A stretch of 64,000 bases of DNA from Maritimibacter sp. DP1N21-5 (GTDB taxonomy: Bacteria > Pseudomonadota > Alphaproteobacteria > Rhodobacterales > Rhodobacteraceae), in NCBI RefSeq assembly GCF_019218295.1, contig NZ_JAHUZF010000003.1, positions 1-64,000 on the forward strand, read 5' to 3'. Shown here one piece after another: positions 43,444-52,139 of the stretch; position 1 is the stretch's first letter; every line of letters begins with the position of its first letter. Position numbers and translations under genes: made by a program. The notes under the pieces were generated by a model. That model saw only the letters and a program-made list of their open reading frames with translations. It was not told where the DNA came from and searched no databases.

Positions 43444-45189
43444 TCAGAGCGCGAAGACGTAGAGCATGTTTGCACCCTGCGTCTGTTCGATGTCCGTGTG
43501 ACCGAATGTGCCAAGGCCGATGGGACCCGAGACGATCGCGACATATTGCTTGCCGTCGACCGCATAGGTCATCGCCGGTGCCTTGAACACGCCGCCAAGG
43601 TTCGTGGACCAGACCTGTTCCAGCGTTTCGGCATTGTAGGCGCCGAACGTCCCGTCCATTTCGCCGACCCACACCAGATCGCCCGAGAGCAGGACGCCGG
43701 CGTAGCCCGGATATTCCCGCATCTCTTTTTTCACGACCTGACCGGTGGCCACGTCGAGCTGGATGATCGAGCCGTCGATCTCACCCGAGTCGGCGTTCGA
43801 GCCGCCGGTGAAGATCGAACCTTGCATCACGTCTTCCGGGGCCACGGGGACCACGGAGAGTTCCGAGCAGCCTTCGATCGAATGGCCATAGGCCATGCCC
43901 GTCGCCGGATTGTAGGCGGTGGGCCAGAAGTTGATGCCACCCTGAAGGTGCGGGCAGTTTTCGATCGGGCCGCCGTCACGCCGCAGGACGACGTCCTGAG
44001 CGTAGCTTTGAAGTGACGCGTTCGGATCATAGTTCACGGGCTTGCCGGTCTTGGGGTCGACGCCTTCGGTCCAGTTGAGCTGTTCGACATACTGGCCCGA
44101 GTTGATGAACGACCCGTTGGTGCGGTCGAGGTTGTAGAAGAACCCGTTCCGACCGAAGTGGCCCACGACCTTGCGCATTTCGCCGTCGATTTCCTTGTCG
44201 ATCAGCAGGTGAATGCCGACCTCGTCATAGTCGAGATAGTCGCCGGGCGTATACTGGAAGTGCCATTTCAGCTCGCCCGTATCGGCGTCAAGCGCCACGG
44301 CGGAGTTGGAATAAAGGTTGTCGCCGGGGCGGTATTCCGGGTCGAACATCGGCACCGGGTTGCCCGTGCCATAGATCAGCGTGTTCGTTTCCGGGTCATA
44401 GGAGCCAGTCACCCAGGCCGCCGCTCCGCCGGTCTTCCAGCAATCGGGGTTGCCGGATTCCTCGCAGAGCCACGTCTCGGATCCCGGCTGGCCTGGTTCC
44501 GGCACGGTGTAGAAGCGCCAGACTTCCTCGCCGGTGGCGGCGTCGAGCGCTGCGATCCAGCCGCGGGTCGCCCAGTCACCGTAGGATTGGCCGACGATGA
44601 CCTTGTCCCCGACCGCGAGCGGTGCGCCCGAGAAACCTTCGCCGGGCTGGTCCGCGGTCTGCTGTTCCCAGACGATGTCGCCCGAGGCATCATCGCAGGC
44701 CACGACACGGCCATCGGGAATATTCGTGATGACGAGATCGCCCGACAGCGCGACGCCACGGTTGGCAAGCAGGATGCCCAGCGAGGGGTCCTTGTCGATG
44801 CCCGTGTCACAGATCCACTCGATCTGGCCCCGGGTGCCCGACGACACGTCGATCTTGTAGGCGGTGCCCCAGGGGTCGGTGAGATACATCTTGCCGTCCT
44901 TGACGAGCGGCGTTGTCTCCATCGCGCCAGCACCGAAAGCCGAGGGTTCCGTTCCGCCCAGCGGCACGGCAAAGGCCAGTTTCAGGCCCGAGGCGTTTTC
45001 CGGTGTGATCTCGTCCAGCGGCGAATAGCGGTGGCTGTCATAGGTGCGATGCACGGTGAGCCAGTTCGCGGCCTCCGCCTCGGATCCCGCATTGACGAGT
45101 CGTTCGGGGGTGGCGGGCTCCGCGAAGGCGGCGGTTGAAAGCAAACCCGTCGCGGCAAGCGCCGCCACGGAGGTTGTCAAAGTGCGCAT
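43444..45189 (-). CDS. PQQ-dependent alcohol dehydrogenase, lanthanide-type, divergent
   Basis: A 581-residue periplasmic quinoprotein of the methanol/ethanol dehydrogenase family, with a signal peptide (about 1-23, STAAFAEP). The catalytic Asp is in the LDYDE motif (about Asp320) and the residue two further on is also Asp (322), the position that marks lanthanide-dependent enzymes. The metal-ligand Asn lies in GTGNPVP (about 277) and the Arg in GRNGFFYNLDR. Two oddities stand out. No adjacent Cys-Cys pair exists, where methanol/ethanol dehydrogenases have a vicinal disulfide. The metal-binding Glu of the usual GAEFGVRG motif is replaced by Asp in YGDWATRG (about 205). GGAGG precedes the start. 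Upstream on the same strand is a LysR gene; downstream a cytochrome c. Confidence 0.92.
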   Translation of the reverse strand: MRTLTTSVAALAATGLLSTAAFAEPATPERLVNAGSEAEAANWLTVHRTYDSHRYSPLDEITPENASGLKLAFAVPLGGTEPSAFGAGAMETTPLVKDGKMYLTDPWGTAYKIDVSSGTRGQIEWICDTGIDKDPSLGILLANRGVALSGDLVITNIPDGRVVACDDASGDIVWEQQTADQPGEGFSGAPLAVGDKVIVGQSYGDWATRGWIAALDAATGEEVWRFYTVPEPGQPGSETWLCEESGNPDCWKTGGAAAWVTGSYDPETNTLIYGTGNPVPMFDPEYRPGDNLYSNSAVALDADTGELKWHFQYTPGDYLDYDEVGIHLLIDKEIDGEMRKVVGHFGRNGFFYNLDRTNGSFINSGQYVEQLNWTEGVDPKTGKPVNYDPNASLQSYAQDVVLRRDGGPIENCPHLQGGINFWPTAYNPATGMAYGHSIEGCSELSVVPVAPEDVMQGSIFTGGSNADSGEIDGSIIQLDVATGQVVKKEMREYPGYAGVLLSGDLVWVGEMDGTFGAYNAETLEQVWSTNLGGVFKAPAMTYAVDGKQYVAIVSGPIGLGTFGHTDIEQTQGANMLYVFAL

Positions 45190-45348
45190 GATATTCCTCC
45201 CTGCGTCCGACGTCCCCTTTTGCGGGGTACGACCAAGGTATTGGAACGCGGGCGGGCATCCGATGGGTCTATATGACAGATAGGCAAACACGATGCAGAG
45301 CCGAAAAGGCGATCCCTTACACGGGTTTGCCAGCCCCGAGGGCGCGGC

Positions 45349-46353
45349 CTATTCGGCGGCGGCCACCACGAAGTCTTGCAGCTGTGGCAACGGCCGGATT
45401 CGCTCGCGCACCTGCGTGTCGTTGTAGGTCTGGCGCACGTATTCGCTGATCTTCGAGGCGAAGGTCGCGAAGGGTTTCAGGCTCATCAGGTGCTTGGGCA
45501 TCACGAAGACCACCTCGCGGACATGCTCGCCAATGTCGTAGACCTTGATCCGGTTCAGCACCTGCTCGGGCAAGTTCGGCAGGAGAGAAATCGGCGTGTG
45601 ACAGGTGGCGAGCCCGGCCGCGACGACATCGACCGCCGCCTGATGCGTCACGCAGCCGAAATAGGGCGACGCGAAGGGCAGCGACGCGCGATACCAGTTG
45701 TCCGAGCGTTCGCGCCACGGAATTGGCGGGGTCACGTCGACATAGCGGTTGAGAGCCTCGGCGCCCGGCGCCACGTCGAGCCGGTCAAGAGCCAGCGCCA
45801 GAACCTCTTCCGGAATGCTCGCAGGCACGGCCAGGACGATACGATCCTTGAACAGGGGTTCGATATGGAAGGAGGCGCGTTGGTCTTCGATGCTGGCGGC
45901 GCTGACGACGCCGCAGTTGAACTTGTGCGCGTTTATGTTTTCGACCACCTCGGCCGATGTCAGGCCCCAGTCGAAATCGAAGCGCGCGAACTGATCGAGC
46001 TCCAGCGCGGTCTGTGCCGCAACCTCGGTAAATCGTCCTCGCAACGAAGGCGTCGTGCCGAAATGCAGGGTGAGCCGCTTTTCGTCGAAGAGTATCCGGT
46101 GCTGTTGTTCGGCATTCTCGAACTCGGTGAGGATCCGGTGGCTCGCCTTGTACCAATACTCGCCCGCCGCAGTCAGCCGCAGGCTTTCGCCGCGTCCGCG
46201 ATGGATCAGTTGCACGCCGAGCAGCTCTTCCATCTTCGCGAGTTGCTGCGAGATGGTCGGCTGGGACAGGCCGAGCACGCGCTTTGCATGGCTGATGGAG
46301 CCAGCGACCACGATGGCGTGGAAGACCTCCATTTGCTTGACCGTCAGGCGCAT
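45349..46353 (-). CDS. LysR-family transcriptional regulator
   Basis: A ~334-residue LysR regulator. The N-terminal winged helix (about 4-62) reads MEVFHAIVVAGSISHAKRVLG, cited as MEVFHAIVVAG, with recognition segment LSQPTISQQLAKMEELLG; an inducer-binding domain follows, with LHFGTTPSLRG and YFGCVTHQAAVDVVAAG. It is transcribed in the same direction as the PQQ dehydrogenase, 159 bases upstream of it, and divergently from urtA. Either could be its target; position favours the dehydrogenase. The start is MRLTVKQ; an ATG five codons earlier (46368) is an alternative. Confidence 0.92.
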   Translation of the reverse strand: MRLTVKQMEVFHAIVVAGSISHAKRVLGLSQPTISQQLAKMEELLGVQLIHRGRGESLRLTAAGEYWYKASHRILTEFENAEQQHRILFDEKRLTLHFGTTPSLRGRFTEVAAQTALELDQFARFDFDWGLTSAEVVENINAHKFNCGVVSAASIEDQRASFHIEPLFKDRIVLAVPASIPEEVLALALDRLDVAPGAEALNRYVDVTPPIPWRERSDNWYRASLPFASPYFGCVTHQAAVDVVAAGLATCHTPISLLPNLPEQVLNRIKVYDIGEHVREVVFVMPKHLMSLKPFATFASKISEYVRQTYNDTQVRERIRPLPQLQDFVVAAAE

Positions 46354-46376
46354 CTTCGATCCATTCAAATTATTGA

Positions 46377-46390
46377 ATAGTTTAAGCTAT
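46377..46390. promoter_or_regulatory. Imperfect palindrome upstream of the LysR gene
   Basis: ATAG-TTTAAG-CTAT is symmetric at 12 of 14 positions, 24 bases upstream of the LysR start, in an A/T-rich patch. Such a site fits LysR autoregulation, but one short dyad is weak evidence. Confidence 0.25.
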
Positions 46391-46814
46391 CCGCTTTCTG
46401 CATACGAGCAGTCTATCGGTTGCATTTTCAAAAGCAATAACTCGTGCACAACAAATGCAACGCTCGTTTGCGGGCGCCCCGAGTCGAAATGAGACGCCTT
46501 TGACCCAGAATAGGTCGCTTCACGACTTCGGCGAGCGCAAATAATAGGCGGTCTCGACGGATTGCGCGCAAAAATCGTGCAAACTCGGCTCTGGACCAAA
46601 CGGAACACGCTCGTCAATTGCCGCCGGGAGGGTGCCGCCACACCTTACCCCTGCCCTTAGGGACGTGGCGTGAGCCGCAGGGGTGTGCGACGACCAGACC
46701 AGATGCAGAACGGACGGTCGCCGCACGGATGCAACAACAACTGTTGCGGGGACGGATATGGTTGCCATTGCCGCGTTCGGCAAGGCGGCATCATGCCCCG
46801 CGTGGGAGAGATAC
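46391..46814. other. Long regulatory gap between lysR and urtA
   Basis: This gene-free stretch begins A/T-rich beside lysR. It contains the perfect palindrome TTGCGCGCAA (46562-46571), then the near-dyad TTGCGC-N9-GTGCAA that could be an NtrC-type half-site pair (weak), then the branched RNA-like element at 46639-46687. Two smaller hairpins follow: CGACC/GGTCG (46691-46720) and GCAACA-ACAAC-TGTTGC (46731-46747). I found no sigma-54 GG-N10-GC promoter and no coding frame worth calling. Confidence 0.5.
46639..46687 (+). ncRNA. Candidate structured RNA leader of the urt operon
   Basis: CACACC (46639-46644) pairs perfectly with GGTGTG (46682-46687). Inside it CCTGC (46650-46654) pairs with GCAGG (46677-46681), after a 5-base bulge. 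The enclosed region holds GGC-GTGA-GCC (46667-46676), a stem with a GNRA tetraloop, and possibly CCC-TTA-GGG. The result is a compact branched fold 128 bases before urtA. An alternative pairing (GGTG 46631-46634 with CACC 46641-46644) would compete with the outer stem, as in a switch. It matches no riboswitch class I can name. Confidence 0.35.
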
Positions 46815-48098
46815 ATGAAATTCGTGAAAACGCTTCTCGCAGGGACCGTCGCCGCTGCCGCGCTGACAACCGCCGCCTCGGCGCAGGACTGTCCGATCAA
46901 GGTCGGCGTGCTCCATTCGCTGTCCGGCACCATGGCCATTTCCGAAACCACCCTGAAAGACACCATGGAAATGCTGGTTGCCCAGCAGAACGAGAAAGGC
47001 GGCCTGCTCGGCTGCGATCTGGAAGCGGTCGTCGTGGACCCCGCGTCGGACTGGCCACTCTTTGCGGAGAAGGCGCGCGAGCTTCTGACCGTGCATGAAG
47101 TCGACGTGATCTTCGGCAACTGGACGAGCGTCTCGCGCAAGTCGGTGCTTCCGGTCATCGAAGAGCTGAACGGACTTCTCTTCTACCCGGTGCAATACGA
47201 GGGCGAAGAGTCCTCCAAGAACGTCTTCTACACCGGCGCCGCCCCGAACCAGCAGGCGATCCCGGCCACCGATTACTTCCTTGAGGAACTCGGCGTCGAG
47301 AAATTCGCGCTGCTCGGCACCGACTACGTCTATCCGCGCACCACGAACAACATCCTCGAGAGCTATCTCAAGGACAAAGGCATCGCCGCCGAAGACATCT
47401 TCGTGAACTACACGCCCTTCGGCCACTCGGACTGGTCCAAGATCGTGGCGGACGTCGTGGCGCTGGGCGCGGACGGCAAGAAGGTCGGCGTGATCTCGAC
47501 CATCAACGGGGACGCGAACGTGGGCTTTTACAAGGAACTCGCGGCTGCCGGTATCTCGGCTGACGACATCCCCGTCGTGGCCTTCTCGGTTGGTGAAGAA
47601 GAGCTTGCCGGTCTCGATACCTCGAACCTCGTCGGCCACCTCGCGGCCTGGAACTATTTCATGTCGGCGGACACCGAAGCCAACGCCGAGTTCATCTCGG
47701 CCTGGCACGAGTTCATCGGTTCCGAAGAGCGCGTGACCAACGACCCGATGGAAGCCCATTACATTGGCTTCAACATGTGGGTGAACGCGGCGACCGCCGC
47801 CGGCACCACCGATGTGGACGCGGTGCGCGAAGCGATGTGGGGTCAGGAATTCCCGAACCTCACCGGCGGCACCGCGGTGATGGGTGTGAACCACCACCTC
47901 TCCAAGCCCGTTCTCATTGGCGAGATCCAGGCCGACGGCCAGTTCGACATCATCTCGGAAACCGACCCGGTTCCCGGCGACGCCTGGACCGACTTCCTCC
48001 CGGAATCGGCCGTGCTCGAGTCGGATTGGAAAGACCTCCAGTGCGGCATGTACAACACCGAGACCAAGACCTGCGTCCAGCTGACGTCCAACTACTAA
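46815..48098 (+). CDS. urtA: Urea ABC transporter substrate-binding protein UrtA
   Basis: A 427-residue type I periplasmic binding protein with a signal peptide (about 1-23, TTAASAQD). UrtA features include CPIKVGVLHSLSGTMAISE, cited as VGVLHSLSGTMAISE, then GGLLGCDLEAVVVDPASDWP, VIFGNWTSVSRKSVLPV and LLFYPVQYEGEESS. It captures urea in the periplasm for UrtBCDE. GGGAGAG lies four bases upstream. A terminator-like hairpin separates it from urtB, the common device for making more binding protein than membrane components. Confidence 0.95.
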   Translation: MKFVKTLLAGTVAAAALTTAASAQDCPIKVGVLHSLSGTMAISETTLKDTMEMLVAQQNEKGGLLGCDLEAVVVDPASDWPLFAEKARELLTVHEVDVIFGNWTSVSRKSVLPVIEELNGLLFYPVQYEGEESSKNVFYTGAAPNQQAIPATDYFLEELGVEKFALLGTDYVYPRTTNNILESYLKDKGIAAEDIFVNYTPFGHSDWSKIVADVVALGADGKKVGVISTINGDANVGFYKELAAAGISADDIPVVAFSVGEEELAGLDTSNLVGHLAAWNYFMSADTEANAEFISAWHEFIGSEERVTNDPMEAHYIGFNMWVNAATAAGTTDVDAVREAMWGQEFPNLTGGTAVMGVNHHLSKPVLIGEIQADGQFDIISETDPVPGDAWTDFLPESAVLESDWKDLQCGMYNTETKTCVQLTSNY

Positions 48099-48112
48099 GA
48101 AACGCGAATCTT

Positions 48113-48146
48113 GGGCGGCGGGGTTTTCCTGCCGCCCTTCTTTGAC
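48113..48146 (+). terminator. Partial terminator/attenuator between urtA and urtB
   Basis: GGGCGGC (48113-48119) pairs with GCCGCCC (48131-48137), extended by GG/CC inside, and is followed by TTCTTT. The stem is strong and the T-run is moderate, so read-through into urtB is likely. Confidence 0.6.
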
Positions 48147-48164
48147 GACATCGGGGTGGGGTCG

Positions 48165-50168
48165 ATGGTGAAACGCCTATTACTGGTCGTGCTGGCGGTG
48201 CTGTGCCTTGCGACCCAAGTGGTCGCGCAGGATGCAGCCGCGCCGACCGACGCGGAAACGACCGCACCCGGCCCTGCGGAAGAGGTCGTGCTTGGACCGA
48301 TGCAGGACGTCCTGCAATCCGTCGCCGACCTCATCGCGGAAAGCTCCCGCCGGACGATCCAGCCTGCTATTGATGCCGTGGCTGGTTCCGGGCTCGATAC
48401 CGTGCCCTTCGTACTGGAAACCTGGCAAGCGCGCGACATGTGGCAGCGCACCTCCGACGGCCTGTTCTTCAAGGCAGTCAAGTCGGGTGACACTTACGAG
48501 CTGACCGATTTCGACACGGGCGAGGTCGTGGCGACCGTCACCAAGGACGAGATCGACCAGATCAAGCCGAACTCTGGCATACAAGGGTTGATCGGGTCCG
48601 CGCTCGTCGCGTTCCAGCTCAATGACCCCGATCCCGCCAAACGGCGCGCGGCACTCGCCTCGCTCGAACGCAATGCCAGTGCCGATCTCCTCGCCGTGCT
48701 GCGCGCGTCGATCGAGACCGAGGAAGACCCGGACATCAAGGCCCGCAAGGAGCGGCTCGAAAAGCTTATCACGATCACCTACGGCACCGACCCGGCGAAC
48801 CGCATCGCGGCGATCGAGGCCGTCTCGGGCGATCTTGACGTGTCTGTTCGCGGCGCGCTGAACCCCCTGGTGGCGACCCGCATCATGGCCTTCGATGGCG
48901 ATGTGCCCGAGGATGTGAACGTGGCCCGCGAGTTGCGGCCGGGGACCGAAGCGCTGTCGCGCGAAGACGCCTATGCGCTGACCGATGGCGAACCGTTCCT
49001 GACCGACGCCGACCTGCGCAACCTGTTGCAGGCGAACATCGTGGACGGCGCCGTGGGGGGCGTGCCGGTATCCGAGCTTTCGGACCCGGAACGCCGGGTG
49101 GCGGCTTTCGACGCGCTCGAGGCCGCTGGCACCGTTCCCCCTGCCGCGACCGAGGAAGACGTCGACGCCGCGCTCGACGGCATGACCTTTGCTTCCGTCT
49201 ATGCAGAACCGAACGCCGAGGTGACGGAAGCCGCCCGGGCGGCGCTCACCGCCATCGAAACCAAGGTGGGGCTCAACCAGACCCTCGACCTCGGGCTTGA
49301 CGCGCTGTCGCTCGCTTCGATCTATTTCCTCGCGGCCATCGGCCTTGCCATCACCTTTGGCGTCATGGGGGTCATCAACATGGCCCATGGCGAGTTCATC
49401 ATGATGGGCGCCTACACCGGTTACGTGGTGCAACAGATCGTCCCGAACCACACCGCATCCATCCTACTGGCGATCCCGCTCGCCTTCGCCGTGACCTTTG
49501 CGGCAGGTGTCGCGATGGAGCGGCTGGTGATCCGTTTCCTCTACAACCGCCCGCTCGAAACGCTGCTCGCCACCTTCGGGATCTCCATTGCGCTTCAGCA
49601 GCTCGCAAAGAACATCTTTGGCACGCAGGCGCGGCCGCTCACCTCGCCCGACTGGCTCGGCGGGGCATGGACGCTGAATGACGTGGTGTCGATCTCCACG
49701 GTGCGCATCGCGATCTTCGTGCTCGCGCTTATCTTCCTCGCCGTGTTCCTCTTCATCATGAAGCGGACGCGGCTGGGGCTTGAGACGCGGGCGGTGACGC
49801 AGAACCGGGGCATGGCGAGCGCCATGGGGATCAACCCCGAACGCGTGAACATGCTGACCTTCGGCCTTGGCTCCGGCATCGCGGGCATCGCGGGCGTCGC
49901 GATCGGGCTTTATGCGCAGGTCACGTCCGAGATCGGTCAGGCCTACATCGTCCAGTCCTTCATGACGGTCGTGGTCGGCGGTGTCGGCAACATCTGGGGC
50001 ACGCTTCTGGGTGCCGGGCTGATTGGTATCCTCCAAAAGGGGATCGAGTGGTTCAACCCGTCAAACACGCTCGCCGCGCAGACCTACATGATCATCTTCA
50101 TCATCATCTTCATCCAGTTCCGGCCAAGGGGCATCATCGCTCTCAAGGGTCGCGCGGCGGGGGATTGA
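48165..50168 (+). CDS. urtB: Urea ABC transporter permease UrtB
   Basis: A 667-residue permease with a long N-terminal periplasmic part. A signal peptide (about 1-22) is followed by ~340 residues of helical, HEAT-like sequence (e.g. DPAKRRAALASLERNASADL) of the kind found in UrtB proteins. From about residue 375 the LivH-type membrane domain begins: FLAAIGLAITFGVMGVINMAHGE, cited as AIGLAITFGVMGVINMAHGE. GGTGGGG precedes the start. It forms the urea channel with UrtC. Confidence 0.94.
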   Translation: MVKRLLLVVLAVLCLATQVVAQDAAAPTDAETTAPGPAEEVVLGPMQDVLQSVADLIAESSRRTIQPAIDAVAGSGLDTVPFVLETWQARDMWQRTSDGLFFKAVKSGDTYELTDFDTGEVVATVTKDEIDQIKPNSGIQGLIGSALVAFQLNDPDPAKRRAALASLERNASADLLAVLRASIETEEDPDIKARKERLEKLITITYGTDPANRIAAIEAVSGDLDVSVRGALNPLVATRIMAFDGDVPEDVNVARELRPGTEALSREDAYALTDGEPFLTDADLRNLLQANIVDGAVGGVPVSELSDPERRVAAFDALEAAGTVPPAATEEDVDAALDGMTFASVYAEPNAEVTEAARAALTAIETKVGLNQTLDLGLDALSLASIYFLAAIGLAITFGVMGVINMAHGEFIMMGAYTGYVVQQIVPNHTASILLAIPLAFAVTFAAGVAMERLVIRFLYNRPLETLLATFGISIALQQLAKNIFGTQARPLTSPDWLGGAWTLNDVVSISTVRIAIFVLALIFLAVFLFIMKRTRLGLETRAVTQNRGMASAMGINPERVNMLTFGLGSGIAGIAGVAIGLYAQVTSEIGQAYIVQSFMTVVVGGVGNIWGTLLGAGLIGILQKGIEWFNPSNTLAAQTYMIIFIIIFIQFRPRGIIALKGRAAGD

Positions 50169-50171
50169 GCC

Positions 50172-51401
50172 ATGCAGCGCAGCTTTCTCATGAAGAACCC
50201 CTCGGTTCTGATCTTTCTCGCGGTGCTGGCGATCTTCACGATCCTCGTCACCTTCACCTCCGACGCCTTCGGGCCAGGGATCATCTCGACGAGCTTCGTC
50301 AAGACACTGGGAAAGACGCTCTGTCTCGCGCTTATCGCGGTCGCGATGGACCTGATCTGGGGCTATGCGGGGATCCTGTCTCTGGGGCATTTCGCCTTCT
50401 TCGGGCTCGGCGGATACATGATCGGCATGTGGCTCATGTATGAGCGGACGAAGGAGATCGTGGCCGGGTCCATGGCCCAGAATCCGATCCCGCCGACCGA
50501 GCAGGAGATCGTGGATGGCATCGGCACCCAGATCTTCGGTGTCGTGGGATCGTCCGACTTCCCGATCATCTGGGCCTTTGCCGACAGCCTGTTCCTGCAA
50601 CTCCTGCTCGTCGTCGCTGTGCCGGGGCTGCTCGCGCTCGTCTTCGGCTGGCTCGCCTTCCGGTCGCGGGTCACCGGGGTCTATCTCTCGATCCTGACAC
50701 AGGCCATGACGCTTGCCCTGTCGCTCTACCTTTTCCAGAACGACTCTGGGCTGCGCGGCAACAACGGGCTCTCGGGGCTTCAGAACCTTCCCGGCGTCAC
50801 CGCCTCGCAGGACTTCGTGTCGATCTGGTTCTTCTGGGCCTCGGCTCTGGCCCTCGGACTTGGCTATGTCTTCGCCGCCTGGGTCGTGTCGGGCAAGTTC
50901 GGCTCGGTCATTCGCGGCATCCGCGACAATGAGGCGCGGGTGCGGTTCCTTGGTTATTCGGTCGAGGGCTACAAGCTCTTCCTCTTTACCGTCACCGCTA
51001 TGATCGCGGGGATCGCGGGGGCGCTCTACTACCCGCAGGCGGGTATCATCAACCCGGCGGAAATTGCGCCCATCGCGTCGATCTACCTCGCGGTCTGGGT
51101 CGCGATTGGCGGGCGCGGGCGGCTCTACGGGGCAGTCATCGGCGCGGTCTTCGTGTCGCTCGTTTCAACCTATTTCACCGGGGGGCAGGCACCCGACATC
51201 GACCTCGGGTTCTACCGCCTTCAGTGGGTCGACTGGTGGACCATCCTTCTGGGCCTGTCTTTCGTCCTCGTCACGCTTTTCGCGCCCAAAGGGATCGGCG
51301 GTCTCTTTGATCTCGTGTCGCATCGGCGCACGCCGGACCGGCACGGCGCCGACCTTGGCCCGGATCAGGGGTCCTTGCGCGAACGGGAGGCCGAGGAATG
51401 A
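50172..51401 (+). CDS. urtC: Urea ABC transporter permease UrtC
   Basis: A 409-residue LivM-type permease with about ten membrane helices; DLIWGYAGILSLGHFAFFGLG and GLRGNNGLSGL are family segments, cited here as WGYAGILSLGHFAFFGLG and LRGNNGLSGL. It starts three bases after the urtB stop and overlaps urtD by ATGA. The C-terminal ~35 residues are charged and cytoplasmic. Confidence 0.95.
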   Translation: MQRSFLMKNPSVLIFLAVLAIFTILVTFTSDAFGPGIISTSFVKTLGKTLCLALIAVAMDLIWGYAGILSLGHFAFFGLGGYMIGMWLMYERTKEIVAGSMAQNPIPPTEQEIVDGIGTQIFGVVGSSDFPIIWAFADSLFLQLLLVVAVPGLLALVFGWLAFRSRVTGVYLSILTQAMTLALSLYLFQNDSGLRGNNGLSGLQNLPGVTASQDFVSIWFFWASALALGLGYVFAAWVVSGKFGSVIRGIRDNEARVRFLGYSVEGYKLFLFTVTAMIAGIAGALYYPQAGIINPAEIAPIASIYLAVWVAIGGRGRLYGAVIGAVFVSLVSTYFTGGQAPDIDLGFYRLQWVDWWTILLGLSFVLVTLFAPKGIGGLFDLVSHRRTPDRHGADLGPDQGSLREREAEE

Positions 51402-52138
51402 GCACGCTACTGGAAGTGAACGGCATCTCCGTCACCTTCGACGGGTTCCGCGCGATCAACAACCTTTCCTTCAACATCGGCCCGGCCGAAATGCGGGCGA
51501 TCATCGGACCCAACGGCGCGGGCAAGACCACCTTCATGGACATCGTGACGGGCAAGACCCGGCCGGATGAGGGCAAGGTGCTCTGGGGCGAGTTGTCGCG
51601 AAATCTCGTCGGCATGAACGAGGCGCGCATCGCGCAGGAAGGCATCGGGCGCAAGTTCCAGAAACCGACCGTCTTCGAGGATCAGACCGTTGAGGAGAAC
51701 CTCCTCATGGCGGTCAAGAACAAGCGCGGCGCGTTTTCCGTATTGTTCTGGAAACCTTCGGACGCCGACATGAACCGAGTCGCAGAGCTCGCCGCCGAGA
51801 TCGGGCTGGCGAATGAGCTGAAGCGCAAGTCGGGCGAGCTGTCGCACGGCCAGAAGCAGTGGCTCGAAATCGGGATGTTGCTCGCGCAGGAGCCGCGCCT
51901 GCTCTTGGTCGACGAACCCGCCGCGGGGATGACGCCCGAGGAGCGGGAAAAGACCACCGACATCCTGGTGGAGGCGGCCAAGACCCGCGCCGTGGTCGTG
52001 GTCGAGCACGACATGGAGTTCGTGCGGCGGCTCAACTGCAAGGTGACCGTGCTGCACGAAGGGTCGGTTCTGGCCGAGGGGTCATTGGATCACGTCACGT
52101 CGAACCAGCAGGTCATCGACGTCTATCTGGGGCGCTGA
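51398..52138 (+). CDS. urtD: Urea ABC transporter ATP-binding protein UrtD
   Basis: A 246-residue LivG-type ATPase: Walker A GPNGAGKTT near residue 37, signature LSHGQKQWLEIGMLL near 148, Walker B LLLVDEPAAGMT, switch VVVEHDMEF. The RKFQKPTVFEDQTVEENL region is typical of UrtD. It overlaps urtC and is followed by urtE after one base. Confidence 0.96.
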   Translation: MSTLLEVNGISVTFDGFRAINNLSFNIGPAEMRAIIGPNGAGKTTFMDIVTGKTRPDEGKVLWGELSRNLVGMNEARIAQEGIGRKFQKPTVFEDQTVEENLLMAVKNKRGAFSVLFWKPSDADMNRVAELAAEIGLANELKRKSGELSHGQKQWLEIGMLLAQEPRLLLVDEPAAGMTPEEREKTTDILVEAAKTRAVVVVEHDMEFVRRLNCKVTVLHEGSVLAEGSLDHVTSNQQVIDVYLGR

Positions 52139-52139
52139 G

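Noticed and set aside
46639..46747. Guanidine riboswitch (ykkC or mini-ykkC class)
   Set aside because: Several ACG triplets are present, but neither the ykkC conserved core nor paired ACGR loops in hairpins could be found, and the downstream genes are urea transport rather than guanidine genes.
46391..46814. Sigma-54 promoter for the urt operon
   Set aside because: No GG-N10-GC element in suitable context was found; candidate GG/GC pairs have the wrong spacing.
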